Positions 16,849-25,609 of a stretch of DNA of 52,953 nt are shown here, piece by piece; the first letter of the stretch is position 1; each line of letters begins with the position of its first letter. The notes under the pieces were generated by a model, which was given only the letters and a program-made list of their open reading frames with translations, did not search any database and had not been told where the DNA came from. The translations under genes and the position numbers were made by a program. This stretch comes from Dyella ginsengisoli LA-4 (GTDB lineage Bacteria > Pseudomonadota > Gammaproteobacteria > Xanthomonadales > Rhodanobacteraceae): contig NZ_AMSF01000040.1 in the NCBI RefSeq assembly GCF_000334915.1, forward strand, positions 1 to 52,953, written 5' to 3'.

Positions 16849-18423
16849 TTACCGGCGCATCCGCTGCCACTGGTCGAGAATCTCCACAATGGCATCGCCC
16901 GGCTGCTCGTCCGACTGCCAGTCCACCGGCGAACCGGCGTCGAGCAGCAGCCGCCCGACCGCAAGATGCCCACCGTCATGCCCCTCGGCCATGCGGCTGC
17001 CCTCCGCTGCCCAGACCAGCGGCTGGGCGTGGAATTCGCGGTCGCGCACCGCGGTCGAGGCCCCATGGGCGAGCAGGGTGCGCGTGGCATCGGGCTGTCC
17101 GCGCATCGCCGCGCAGTGCAGCGCGGTCTTGCCGATCTCCTCGTCGCCATGATCGACGTCCAGGCCGCACGCCAGCAAGGCTTCGATCGCCGCGACGTGC
17201 CCCTCCTCGGCAGCCCGGTAGAGCGCGGCGTAGTGATCGGCACGGATCGCTCCGCGCAGCGCCGGATCTTCCGCGAGCATGGCATCGACGCTGGCCCGGT
17301 CGCCGCGGGCTGCGCTGGCCACCAGCCGATCCACCGGCGCCAGCGCGTCGCCGGCCCCGTGTGCGGCAAGCCAGTCGGCCACCGCGTCGTTGCCGTTCAA
17401 TGCAGCGATCGCGTAAGGCGTGCGGCCATCGGCGCGACGGCGCGTGAGGTCCGCACCATGCGCCGCCAGCAACGCGACCAGCGCGGTATCGCCGCGGCGT
17501 GCCGCCACATGCAGCGGGCTCTCGCCATTGGCCGCGAACACCGGGTCGGCATCGGCACCGTGTTCGAGCAGCCAGCGCACGCCGTCGATGGCGTTCGACC
17601 ACTGCAGGATCGCGTACAGCGTCGCCGAGCCATCGGTGGCCCAGGGCTGGTTGGCCGAGGCGCCATGCGCATGCAGGAAGTCCAGCCTGGCGAGGTCGCC
17701 GCCGCTGGCGAGGATGGGCAGGGTGACACCGTCGTTCGGATCGGCCCCGGCGGCAAGCAGCACCTCGGCCAGCGCCAGCGAGTCGGTCACCAGCATCGCG
17801 CCCCACAGCACGGCCCGGTGGACGCCGTGGTGCATCCAGGGAAAACGCAGCCGGGCGTCGGCACCCATCGCCAGCAGCTGCCGGGCGATGGCGACCAGCC
17901 CGGCGGTATCGGCCAGTCCGCTGCGACCCAGCGAGGCATGGCAGACGTAGTGCAGGGGCTGCCAGCCGCGCGGGCCACCGGCCTGCGTGGCGAGCTCCGG
18001 CTGCTCCGCAAGGCGCGCCAGCACCCGCGGCGCATCGCCCATGACGAGCGCGGCATGAAAGCTCGCCGCGGGCAGTTGCCGGTGGCGTTCCAGCAGTCGC
18101 CGCGCGCGATCGGTGCGCCCGTCGGTAGCGGCCTCGACGAAGGCCGCGGGAATGTCATCGTGGCGCAGGCCCGCTTCCTCCACGTGTTCAGCCAGGGCCT
18201 TCCACGAAGGGAAGCCGTGCTCGCGCGCGAGCACCGATTGCGCGTCGTGCAGGGCGAGGGGTTCGTTGCGCAGGGCGTCGTCGGGCCAGCCGGCGTAGGC
18301 GGGCAGCTGCCGGAAACGCGCCAGGGCCGCGACATCGCCGCCGCCGGCGGCGCGCTTCAATTCCTTCGCCTGACGCTTGAGCTGGCCGATGTCGGGATGT
18401 TGCAGAAGGGTGCGGTGGGGCAT
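16849..18423 (-). CDS. Ankyrin-repeat protein
   Basis: A 524-residue cytosolic protein without export signal, made mostly of ankyrin repeats: 'NGESPLHVAARRGDTALVALLAAHGADLTRRRADGRTPYAIAALNGNDAVADWLAAHGA' and 'YRAAEEGHVAAIEALLACGLDVDHGDEEIGKTALHCAAMRG' show repeat signatures, each with TPLHxAA-like cores. The N-terminal ~120 residues (LLQHPDIGQLKRQAKELKRA; EHGFPSWKALAEHVE) carry a distinct helical region often found ahead of ankyrin sets in bacterial proteins. Probably a protein-protein interaction module; partner unknown. The start at 18423 is preceded by GGAGG at 8 bases, and an upstream ATG overlaps that ribosome site, so it is rejected. Confidence 0.88.
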   Translation of the reverse strand: MPHRTLLQHPDIGQLKRQAKELKRAAGGGDVAALARFRQLPAYAGWPDDALRNEPLALHDAQSVLAREHGFPSWKALAEHVEEAGLRHDDIPAAFVEAATDGRTDRARRLLERHRQLPAASFHAALVMGDAPRVLARLAEQPELATQAGGPRGWQPLHYVCHASLGRSGLADTAGLVAIARQLLAMGADARLRFPWMHHGVHRAVLWGAMLVTDSLALAEVLLAAGADPNDGVTLPILASGGDLARLDFLHAHGASANQPWATDGSATLYAILQWSNAIDGVRWLLEHGADADPVFAANGESPLHVAARRGDTALVALLAAHGADLTRRRADGRTPYAIAALNGNDAVADWLAAHGAGDALAPVDRLVASAARGDRASVDAMLAEDPALRGAIRADHYAALYRAAEEGHVAAIEALLACGLDVDHGDEEIGKTALHCAAMRGQPDATRTLLAHGASTAVRDREFHAQPLVWAAEGSRMAEGHDGGHLAVGRLLLDAGSPVDWQSDEQPGDAIVEILDQWQRMRR

Positions 18424-18668
18424 TGCGGAATCCTCCATGCAGAGGCCGGCGGTCCGCAGGCTGGCCAGCACGGAGACGAGATGCCGTCACCGGTATTGGA
18501 CCAGGGTGGACTCCGTCCTTCGCGCGGACCCGCGGGCGCCCCGAAGCGCCCGGCGATCATCGGCGCGGTGCCGGACGAGGTCAAGACGAGAACGGGAAGC
18601 CGGGGCAAGCACCGGATCCCGGGGGAACCGGCTAAGCTGCCGACGCCCCACAGCTGGAGGACGACGGC

Positions 18669-19460
18669 GTGTTCCATCCCCTGGACTGGCTCGGCCGCCG
18701 CCTGGCGGATTTCCTCGCCAAGCCGCGCCCGGTGGAAATGCACTTCAGCACGTCCCGCTTCCGGCTGCTCCAGTTCTCGCTGCGCAAGGGCGATGTGCTG
18801 CTGGTGGAAGGCAGCAGCCGCTTCAGCACGGCGGTGAAATACCTCACCCAGTCGAGCTGGTCGCATGCGGCACTGTACGTCGGCGACACGCTGCTGGCGG
18901 AGCGACCCGAACTGGGGCCGCATGTGCTGATCGAGGCCGACGTGACCGACGGCGTGCGCGCCGTCGCGCTGCACGGCTACAAGGGCATGCACACCCGCAT
19001 CTGCCGCCCGGTCGGTCTCTCCCGGGAGGAACTGGCGAGCGTGATCGACCACGCCCGCCGGCGACTCGGCCAGCAGTACGACGTGAAGAACATCATCGAC
19101 CTGCTGCGCTACCTGATGCCCACCCCGCCGATTCCCGGCCACCTGCGCCGACGCCTGCTGGCGCTGGGTAGCGGCGACCCGACGCGGGCGATCTGCTCGT
19201 CGCTGATCGCCGATGCCTTCCAGAGCGTGCGCTATCCGATCCTGCCCCTGATCGAACCGGCCGACCGCCGACGCAAGGGTGCCAGGCAGGCGCGTCGCGA
19301 GATCCTGCACATCCGCAACTCGCGGCTGTTCGCCCCGCGCGACTTCGACATCTCGCCCTATTTCCTGATCGTCAAGCCGCTGCTGGAGCAGCAGTTCGAC
19401 ATCCACCAGCTGCGCTGGGACGAGCCGGAACGGCTGCCCCGGGACGACGGCGAGGATTGA
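18669..19460 (+). CDS. YiiX/YebB-like NlpC/P60-type permuted papain-fold protein
   Basis: A 263-residue protein with the permuted NlpC/P60 (YiiX-like) fold. The likely catalytic residues are His66 in 'SSWSHAALYVGD', Glu89 in 'LIEADVTDGV' and Cys176 in 'AICSSLIADAF'. Family members act on amide or ester bonds of cell-wall peptides or lipids. There is no signal peptide or lipobox; it is probably cytosolic or peripheral. GTG start, with GGAGG about 8 bases ahead. It is divergent from the ankyrin gene and followed at 146 bases by kch, with a hairpin between them. Confidence 0.82.
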   Translation: MFHPLDWLGRRLADFLAKPRPVEMHFSTSRFRLLQFSLRKGDVLLVEGSSRFSTAVKYLTQSSWSHAALYVGDTLLAERPELGPHVLIEADVTDGVRAVALHGYKGMHTRICRPVGLSREELASVIDHARRRLGQQYDVKNIIDLLRYLMPTPPIPGHLRRRLLALGSGDPTRAICSSLIADAFQSVRYPILPLIEPADRRRKGARQARREILHIRNSRLFAPRDFDISPYFLIVKPLLEQQFDIHQLRWDEPERLPRDDGED

Positions 19461-19534
19461 GCCGCCCTCGCCTCGGCGGGTGCCGACGCCGGCCGGAAGC
19501 GGGCGTCGGGCAGCGGAGTCGACACTTCAGGGGA

Positions 19535-19558
19535 CCCGCCGGAGTTTTATTCGGCGGG
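19535..19558. other. Hairpin between YiiX-like gene and kch
   Basis: Seven-base arms CCCGCCG (19535-19541) and CGGCGGG (19552-19558) pair around an AT-rich loop. It lies in the 145-base gap before kch and is not followed by a T-run, so it is at most a weak terminator or an mRNA structure in the kch leader. Confidence 0.35.
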
Positions 19559-19605
19559 CGCAGGCCGTAACGTTCGTCCACCCCGCTCCGCGACTGCCGG
19601 CCCCG

Positions 19606-20808
19606 ATGCTGCGACCTTCCACCACGCAACGCCTTCGCCAGCGCCTGCTCGCCTGGGCGGCGGTCGCCCGGGCCGACCGCTGGTTTCCGCAGTGGCCGCT
19701 GGCTGTACTGCTTGCATTGGGCAGCCGATGGCTGTTGCAGGCGCTGCCCGCGGGCTCGATGCACACCGTGCTCGGCGACCTCGTGCAGGGGCGACACGAT
19801 CTGCCGCCCGGATCGCTGCCGCCGCTGCTGATCGGCGCGGGCATGCTGCTGTCGGCACTGGGGCTGCTGATGCGCTCGCGGCTGGCCTGGACCCTGGCGC
19901 TGCTGCTCAGCCTGACCGCGCTGACCAGCGTGGCGATCGGGCAGGCGCCGCACGGGCTCCACGCCCTCATCTACTTCGCGGTGTTGCCGCTGCTGCTGCT
20001 GTCGGCATGGAGGCGCTTCGATCACTCCAGCCTCACCTCGGGCACGCTGTTCGCCCTGACCTCGGTGGCGATGCTGCTGCTCTACGCCACCTTCGGCGCC
20101 TACTACCAGGGCAGCACCTTCCGGCCGCAGATCGCCGACCTGCCTACCGCGCTGTACTTCGCCGTGGTCACCATGAGCACGGTGGGCTACGGCGACATCA
20201 CCCCGCAGACCGCCGACGCGCGCCTGTTCACGGTGTCGATCATCGTGCTCGGCGTGGCAGTGTTCGCCACCTCGCTGACCGCGGTGGTGGCGCCGATGGT
20301 CAGCCGCAGCCTGCAACGCATCGTCAATCACAAGGGACGCCGCATGAAACGCGAGAGCCATTTCGTCGTGGTCGGCGACACGCCGCTGGCGGTCAACACC
20401 TGGCGCGAACTCCGCCGCCGCGGCCAGCCCGTCACGCGCCTGCTGCGACGCGCGCCGGATAACGCCCTGCCGGCCGACGTGGATGCCGTGTACGGCGATC
20501 CCAGCGATGGCGACGTACTGCGCCAGGCCGGTGCGGACAAGGCACAGGCGGTGATGGCGATGCTGGACAACGATTCGGACAACGCCTTCGTGGTGCTTGC
20601 CGTACGCGAGATCGCCAAGGGGGTACGCACGGTGGCGGCAGTCAACAACGCCAGCTACCTCGGCCGCGTCAAGCTGGCCCAGCCGGATGTGCTGATCGCC
20701 CCGCAGATCCTCGGTGGCGAACTGGTGGCGATGCTGATGACCGGCGAGGAGATCAACGCCGACTTCGTACTGCACAGCGTGTTCCAGACGCCGGAGGCGT
20801 CGGCCTGA
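19606..20808 (+). CDS. kch: Kch-type potassium channel with RCK domain
   Basis: A 400-residue inner-membrane channel. Several membrane helices occupy residues about 25-165, then the pore with the potassium filter TVGYGD (Thr192-Asp197) and a last helix, then a cytosolic RCK/TrkA-N domain. The RCK part matches E. coli Kch closely by eye: 'HFVVVGDTPLAVNTW', 'GDPSDGDVLRQAGADKAQAVMAMLDNDSDNAFVVL', 'MTGEEINADFVL'. The start at 19606 is chosen as the first Met at the helix-rich part; the upstream in-frame extension is not protein-like. An internal in-frame ATG at 20344 (Met247) is preceded by AAGGGA at 6 bases, which may yield a separate soluble RCK protein. Confidence 0.9.
   Translation: MLRPSTTQRLRQRLLAWAAVARADRWFPQWPLAVLLALGSRWLLQALPAGSMHTVLGDLVQGRHDLPPGSLPPLLIGAGMLLSALGLLMRSRLAWTLALLLSLTALTSVAIGQAPHGLHALIYFAVLPLLLLSAWRRFDHSSLTSGTLFALTSVAMLLLYATFGAYYQGSTFRPQIADLPTALYFAVVTMSTVGYGDITPQTADARLFTVSIIVLGVAVFATSLTAVVAPMVSRSLQRIVNHKGRRMKRESHFVVVGDTPLAVNTWRELRRRGQPVTRLLRRAPDNALPADVDAVYGDPSDGDVLRQAGADKAQAVMAMLDNDSDNAFVVLAVREIAKGVRTVAAVNNASYLGRVKLAQPDVLIAPQILGGELVAMLMTGEEINADFVLHSVFQTPEASA
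20332..20346 (+). promoter_or_regulatory. Possible internal ribosome-binding site and start inside kch
   Basis: AAGGGA (20332-20337) is six bases before the in-frame ATG at 20344 (Met247), exactly at the junction of the pore and the RCK domain. Initiation here would make a free 154-residue RCK protein. E. coli Kch is known to make such an internal product from a methionine near residue 240. Confidence 0.45.
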
Positions 20809-20910
20809 GGCCCTGCCGCCTGCGCGAACGCCGGAGATGACGGCTGCTGACACGACGCTGGCAGCAGCACTCCCTGAAGATGGCCGCCTCTTCCGCCACG
20901 GAGCCAGGCC

Positions 20911-21651
20911 ATGCCCTCCCTCATCCTCTACGCCACCCGCCCCGCCTTCGGCCTGCCCGACTCCAGCCCGTTCGTGATGAAGGCCGAGGTGCAGCTGCAG
21001 ATGGCCGGACTCGCCTACGACAAGGTCGCGTCGATCCCTCCGCAGGCACCGAACGGCAAGCTGCCCTATCTGGTGGACGGCGAGGAGACGATCAGCGACT
21101 CCACCTTCATCCGCGCGCACATCGAGCGCAGCTACGGCATCGACCTCGACGCCGGACTGGATGCGCGCCAGCGTGCGGAAGCCTGGGCGATCGAGCGGCT
21201 GCTGGAAGACCACCTCTACTTCGCCATGGTCTGGTTCCGCTGGATCGATCCGGACAACTTCGCCAAGGGCCCCTCGCAGTTCGCCAGCGGTGCGACCGAG
21301 ATCGAGCGCGGACAGATGCGCCGCATGCTGCAGGATCGAAAGCAGGCAGACCTGCGCGCCCAGGGTATCGGCCGACACACCCCGGACCAGATCGCCACGC
21401 TCGGCGAGCGTTCGATCGATGCGCTGGCGCGGCTGCTCGGCGATCGCAGGCACCTGATGGGCGAGGCGTCATCCGGCGTCGACGCCACCGCATTCGCGAT
21501 GCTGGCCGGCGTTTCCACGCCGTTCTTCGACACGCCCCTGCGCCGCGCCGTGGAGGCCCGCCCCAACCTGGTGGACTATGTCGAGCGGATGATGCGGCGG
21601 CACTTCCCGGGGCATGCATGGGTGGACAGCACGCAGCCGACACCGGCCTGA
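20911..21651 (+). CDS. Glutathione S-transferase-like protein (Fax-like)
   Basis: A 246-residue cytosolic protein with a GST layout: an N-terminal thioredoxin-like half ('PFVMKAEVQLQMAGLAYDKVASIPPQAPNGKLPYLVDGEETISDSTFIRAHIE'), with the glutathione-binding ES-like pair at 'ISDS', and an all-helical C-terminal half ending 'PNLVDYVERMMRRHFPG'. The N-terminal half has the pattern of the failed-axon-connections-like GST group. The true substrate and glutathione use are unproven. ATG start preceded by GGAG-like GGAGCCAGGCC. Convergent with the Oar-like gene, whose terminator lies between. Confidence 0.85.
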   Translation: MPSLILYATRPAFGLPDSSPFVMKAEVQLQMAGLAYDKVASIPPQAPNGKLPYLVDGEETISDSTFIRAHIERSYGIDLDAGLDARQRAEAWAIERLLEDHLYFAMVWFRWIDPDNFAKGPSQFASGATEIERGQMRRMLQDRKQADLRAQGIGRHTPDQIATLGERSIDALARLLGDRRHLMGEASSGVDATAFAMLAGVSTPFFDTPLRRAVEARPNLVDYVERMMRRHFPGHAWVDSTQPTPA

Positions 21652-21658
21652 CAAGCCA

Positions 21659-21687
21659 CAAAAAAACCCGACGCCAGTGGCGTCGGG
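21659..21687 (-). terminator. Intrinsic terminator for the minus-strand Oar-like gene
   Basis: On the minus strand, arms GGCGTCGGG/CCCGACGCC (21679-21687 with 21667-21675) form a 9-base stem with a 3-base loop, followed by seven U's (21660-21666). It fits the end of the gene at 21743-22117. Confidence 0.88.
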
Positions 21688-21742
21688 CTGTCGGCAACGC
21701 CGTGATCCGGCGACGCTCTTCCGGCGCCTGGTGCCGGGCGGA

Positions 21743-22117
21743 TCAGGAGCGGTCGGCTGCCTTCGCGCAGTGGCCCTGCGTGCAGTCGAAGTCGACCTTG
21801 CTGCCGCGGCCGACCACGACCGGAACCTTCAGGTGGGTCAGTACGGCCTTGCCGTTCTCTTCCAGCGTCACGTTGTAGACGCCGGCCGGGAGCGAGCGCA
21901 GCGCATAGCGGCCATCGGCTTCGACATGCACCTTGCGCTGATTGCCATTGGTGGTGCTGTGTGCGGCCACCACGTCGCCCGCCGGTGCATGACCGAACAC
22001 CGAGCCGGTGGTGGATTGCCCGAAAGCGGCAGTGGAAGCGACGAGACCGAGGGCAGCGACCACGACGAGGCGCGCGCCGCGAGGGAGGCGCGGACGACGG
22101 ACGGAAGTCTTGTTCAT
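21743..22117 (-). CDS. Small secreted stand-alone Oar-type domain protein (paralogue)
   Basis: Predicted 124-residue exported protein, a paralogue of the gene at 1362-1742. A signal peptide (LVVVAALGLVASTAAFG) is followed by 'QSTTGSVFGHAPAGDVVAAH' and 'ADGRYALRSLPAGVYNVTL', typical of the N-terminal domain of Oar-like TonB-dependent receptors, and ends with a CTQGHC pair. There is no barrel downstream. The start ATG at 22117 follows AGGTCTCCC. The gene carries a good intrinsic terminator. The two copies lie on opposite strands far apart. Function unknown. Confidence 0.75.
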   Translation of the reverse strand: MNKTSVRRPRLPRGARLVVVAALGLVASTAAFGQSTTGSVFGHAPAGDVVAAHSTTNGNQRKVHVEADGRYALRSLPAGVYNVTLEENGKAVLTHLKVPVVVGRGSKVDFDCTQGHCAKAADRS

Positions 22118-22317
22118 GGGAGACCTGTTTCCTTGTGGCATCGGGGGGATGGATGCGCACGGGCCGCCAGGGGTTTGGCGATGTGCCCGTGATGCCGTCC
22201 GTCCGCGCGAGGACGGACGACCCGGCGCAGGCTAACCGCACCCCGGCCCGTACCCGATGCGCCAAAGGTCACGAAAAGGGCCACAGGTCATGGCCCTCGC
22301 CCGCCGGCGCGCGAAGC

Positions 22318-22659
22318 TCAGCGTGCGGAATCGCTGCAGCGGAAGCGCTCGCGGAAACGGTTGGCCTGCGGCAGGCCGTCGCCGAGATCGAGGTAGGTGG
22401 CCGGTCCGTGGCAGACCTGCCGGGCCACCCGCTGGCAGATCGCCTGCGGATCGTCGCTCGCCGTGCCCGGCGCCTGCGCCGCGAGGGTGCCGCGACAGGC
22501 GACCCAGGCGATCCCGTCGGGCCCGGGCGGGATCGAGCGGAACGACTCCGCCCCGGCCAGGTCGCCGGCCAGCCAGTGGCCGCCGAACACCGCGCCGCCG
22601 CCCACCAGCAGCACGCCGGCCAGCAGCAGGCTCCATCGGATCTTGTTTCGACGTTCCAT
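22318..22659 (-). CDS. Small single-pass membrane or exported hypothetical protein
   Basis: A 113-residue product with a short basic N-terminus and one hydrophobic helix (WSLLLAGVLLVGGGAVFGGHWLAG), then a 75-residue outer part with four cysteines ('VACRGTL', 'AICQRVARQVCHG', 'RFRCSDSAR') that could form disulfides in the periplasm. I do not recognise the family. The start ATG has AGGA/GGAAGG just ahead. It lies between the Oar-like gene and a decayed LysR gene, so the segment may be a site of past rearrangement. Confidence 0.55.
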   Translation of the reverse strand: MERRNKIRWSLLLAGVLLVGGGAVFGGHWLAGDLAGAESFRSIPPGPDGIAWVACRGTLAAQAPGTASDDPQAICQRVARQVCHGPATYLDLGDGLPQANRFRERFRCSDSAR

Positions 22660-22789
22660 CCTTCCGTCCTCCTCGAGCCGCCTTCGACCGATGCCGGGCG
22701 GCATCGTTCCCTGAAGTCCGCGCCCGGCCCAGACCCGCCGGCCGCTGAGCCGCAGCACCGGCCCCACGGCGTCCAGCAGGGTCTCGCGG

Positions 22790-23257
22790 ACGGTGACGGG
22801 GAGATCTTCCATCATCCGGGCGATCTTTCCCGTGACGCAGGCATGCAACTCGCTGCCGTCGAGGCGACGGGCCGCCCCGCGTGCCCGGCAGCGCACGTCG
22901 ACCACCAGCGCCGGCACCGCCTCGTTGTCACTGACCAAGGCCGGCCGGGCGCTCTACGAAAAGGCCTGCGACATCCTCGATACGTTGGGGGACGCCCGGG
23001 GCTCCGTGCAGCAGGCGCAGGGCGAGCGCACCGGGATGCTGCGGCGCACCTGCGGCCCGGAGTCGGGGTTGATCGGAGCTGGCAACTGGATCCACCGTTA
23101 CCCGCGACACCGCCGGCAGCTGCGCGCGGTGCTGGCGGACCGGTCGCTGCCGGAGGTGCCGGTGCACGCGGTGTTCGCCAGCCGCCGCTTCCTCAACCAC
23201 AAGGTGCGCGCCTTCATCGACCTGGCGGCCGAGGCGATGGGCGGGAGCGAGGCATGA
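22790..23257 (+). pseudogene. Decayed LysR-family regulator gene
   Basis: The stretch around 22930-23060 reads 'LTKAGRALYEKACDILDTLGDARGSVQQAQGERTGMLRRT', which is the LysR segment just after the helix-turn-helix. It is then followed almost at once by 'LPEVPVHAVFASRRFLNHKVRAFIDLA', the typical LysR C-terminus. About 150 residues of the binding domain are missing, and the true N-terminal helix-turn-helix before 22925 is scrambled or replaced. So this is a remnant with a large internal deletion, not a working regulator. The minus strand of the same stretch (about 22690-22935) has some protein-like character and may be another fragment. Confidence 0.7.
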
Positions 23258-23358
23258 GCACGGCATCCGCGGGTGGCGACTCCGCTCCGGATTGACGACG
23301 GTCACGTTGCATGTGAGGCGGCGTGCTATCACTGGGCAGGAACGCGACAGGGGTCCAG

Positions 23359-25038
23359 ATGATCAGCGACAAGAACCACGGCCTCGTGCCGGTCATCCGC
23401 CAGCCGGAACAACTGGTGGCCTATCTCCTCGCCTATGCCACCGGCGAACCGAATCGGGCCCTGCAGGAGCTGCGCATGACGCAGGAAGCCTGGACCGGGC
23501 TGGCCGGCGACGACGGTGGCGCCGCCTGGGCCCGGGCGGAAGCGTTCGGCCTGCCGCTGATCGATCTGACCGCAGTGCAGGCCGACCCGGCAGCCCTGGC
23601 CCTGCTGCCTGCGGCCAGCGCGCGCAAGCTGCACGCGCTGCCCCTGCTGAGCGCACGCGGTTGCGTGGCCGTGGCGGTGGACGCCAGCACCGAACCCTCG
23701 CTGCTGACCGCGGTGGACTTCGTCTCGCGCGAGCGGGCGGTGCTGCTGGTCGCCCACGAGCGGGCCATGCGTGAGGCCATCGGCCAGCACTACGACCTCA
23801 TCGAAGATGCCGAACTGGCCCGCCGCCTGGGCCTGGACCACAACGGTGCCGAGCATGGCGCAGACGAATGGAAGCGCCTGGCCGGCGAGATGCCGGTGGT
23901 GAAGATCATCCAGTCGGTGATCGCCGAGGCGGTCGCCCGCCGCGCCTCGGACATTCATTTCCGTCCAGGCGAGCACTCGGTGGAACTGCTCTACCGCATC
24001 GACGACGACATGGTGCCGATCCGGCACTTCCTGCGCTCGCTGGCGCCGGCGCTGGTCAGCCGCATCAAGGTGATCGCCTCGATGAACCTGGCCGAGCACC
24101 GCATGCCGCAGGACGGCCGCGCCACCTTCACCACCGAACAGGGCAAGCAGGTGGACCTGCGCGTGTCGGTGCTGCCTACGGTGTTCGGCGAGAGCGTGGT
24201 GGTGCGCCTGCTCGATGTCGCCGAGAGCCTCAAGACGCTCGACGAGATCGGCCTGAGTCCGGACGATCGACTGGCGCTGGACGACCTGATGAACTCCAGC
24301 CACGGCGTGTTTCTCACCACCGGACCGACCGGCTGCGGCAAGTCCACCACGCTCTACGCGATGCTGCTGGAGATGCGCCGGCAGCGCATCAACATCCTCA
24401 CCATCGAGGAGCCGGTGGAATTCCACATCGCCGGCATCCAGCAGATGCAGGTGAACCGCCCGGCGGGCTTCACCTTTGCCAGCGCGCTGCGCAACTTCCT
24501 CCGGCACGACCCGGACACGATCATGGTCGGCGAAATCCGCGACCGCGAGACCGCGGACATCGCGATCGAGAGCGCGCTCACCGGCCACCTGGTGCTGAGC
24601 ACGCTGCATACCAATACCGCGGCCACCACCATTACCCGGCTGCTCGATCTCGGCATGGAACCGTTCCTGGTGCGCGCATCGCTGCTGGCCGTGATGGCGC
24701 AGCGACTGGTGCGCCTGACCTGCGAACACTGCCGCGAACCGGAGCAGCCGCCCGAGCATGTCCGGGCACTGCTCGGAGCGGCACCGGACGAGGCCTTTTT
24801 CATCGGTCGCGGCTGCCACCGCTGCAACGGCTCGGGGGTGTTCCGGCGTGCCGCGGTGTACGAGCTGCTGCGGATCTCGCCGGCGATCCGGCGGCTGATC
24901 GTGCCCGGCGCCGAGGCCGACCGCATCCACGAAACGGCACTGGCCGAGGGCATGGTGCCGATCACCCAGGCCGCGCTGGCCATGGCCCGGCGCGGGCTCA
25001 TCTCGCTGACCGAGGCCTACCGGGTGCGCGCCGAATAA
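23359..25038 (+). CDS. Orphan GspE/PilB-type secretion ATPase
   Basis: A 559-residue cytosolic hexameric ATPase of the type II secretion / type IV pilus assembly class. N-terminal part (to about 160) resembles the GspE N1E/N2 domains; the ATPase has Walker A GPTGCGKST (Lys328), the Asp box, Walker B 'DPDTIMVGEIRDRETADIAIESALTGHLVLSTLHTN', and a zinc tetracysteine of Cys455, Cys458, Cys486, Cys489. All functional residues are intact. No pilin, pseudopilin, GspF or GspD gene is nearby, so its partner machine is outside this window or the gene is an orphan. ATG with AGGGG ahead. Confidence 0.9.
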   Translation: MISDKNHGLVPVIRQPEQLVAYLLAYATGEPNRALQELRMTQEAWTGLAGDDGGAAWARAEAFGLPLIDLTAVQADPAALALLPAASARKLHALPLLSARGCVAVAVDASTEPSLLTAVDFVSRERAVLLVAHERAMREAIGQHYDLIEDAELARRLGLDHNGAEHGADEWKRLAGEMPVVKIIQSVIAEAVARRASDIHFRPGEHSVELLYRIDDDMVPIRHFLRSLAPALVSRIKVIASMNLAEHRMPQDGRATFTTEQGKQVDLRVSVLPTVFGESVVVRLLDVAESLKTLDEIGLSPDDRLALDDLMNSSHGVFLTTGPTGCGKSTTLYAMLLEMRRQRINILTIEEPVEFHIAGIQQMQVNRPAGFTFASALRNFLRHDPDTIMVGEIRDRETADIAIESALTGHLVLSTLHTNTAATTITRLLDLGMEPFLVRASLLAVMAQRLVRLTCEHCREPEQPPEHVRALLGAAPDEAFFIGRGCHRCNGSGVFRRAAVYELLRISPAIRRLIVPGAEADRIHETALAEGMVPITQAALAMARRGLISLTEAYRVRAE

Positions 25039-25131
25039 CCGCGGCTTCACCGGCGCTGGTGTCGAATCCGGGGTCGCCCGCCCGTCGTGCCCGGGCAGGC
25101 CCCCAGTCACCGCGCTACCGAGGAGAGCACC

Positions 25132-25491
25132 ATGTCCTACATCGATGGATTCCTGATTGCCGTTCCGGTCGCCCAGCGCGATGCGTTCATCCAGCACGCG
25201 GGGACGTTCGACGCGATCATCCTGGAGTACGGCGCCGTGCGCGTCATGGAATGCTGGGCCGACGATGTTCCGCACGGCAAGCTCACCGACTTCCATCGCG
25301 CAGTGCAGGCCAGGGACGACGAGGCCGTGGTGTTCTCCTGGATCGAGTGGCCCGACAAGGCGACGCGTGACTCCGGCATGGCGAAGTTCATGAACGATCC
25401 CCGGGTGACCGCCGGCGGCGACATGCCGTTCGACGGCAAGCGCATGATCTTCGGAGGCTTCGCGCCGGTGGTGAGCCTGCCTGGAGGATGA
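25132..25491 (+). CDS. DUF1428 family protein
   Basis: A 119-residue cytosolic protein with the standard DUF1428 sequence: 'YIDGFLIAVPVAQRDAFIQHA', 'EYGAVRVMECWADDVPHGKLTDF', 'EAVVFSWIEWPDKATRD', 'PFDGKRMIFGGFAPVV'. The fold is a dimeric alpha/beta barrel like antibiotic monooxygenases; function unknown. ATG is preceded by GAGGAGA. It stands alone between the secretion ATPase and the DgcZ-like gene. Confidence 0.92.
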   Translation: MSYIDGFLIAVPVAQRDAFIQHAGTFDAIILEYGAVRVMECWADDVPHGKLTDFHRAVQARDDEAVVFSWIEWPDKATRDSGMAKFMNDPRVTAGGDMPFDGKRMIFGGFAPVVSLPGG

Positions 25492-25609
25492 CCGGCTCCG
25501 GCGCCGGATGCGCCGCAACGGGAGGACGCCCAACGACCGGGGCTTCAGCTCCGCCAGGAAGGTGCCGATAACATCCTCCGGATACCGCCGGCCTGCGGGG
25601 CGGTCATAG

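Noticed and set aside
19372-21453. Very long minus-strand frame under kch and GST
   Set aside because: Composition is that of an antisense shadow and no domain is recognisable.
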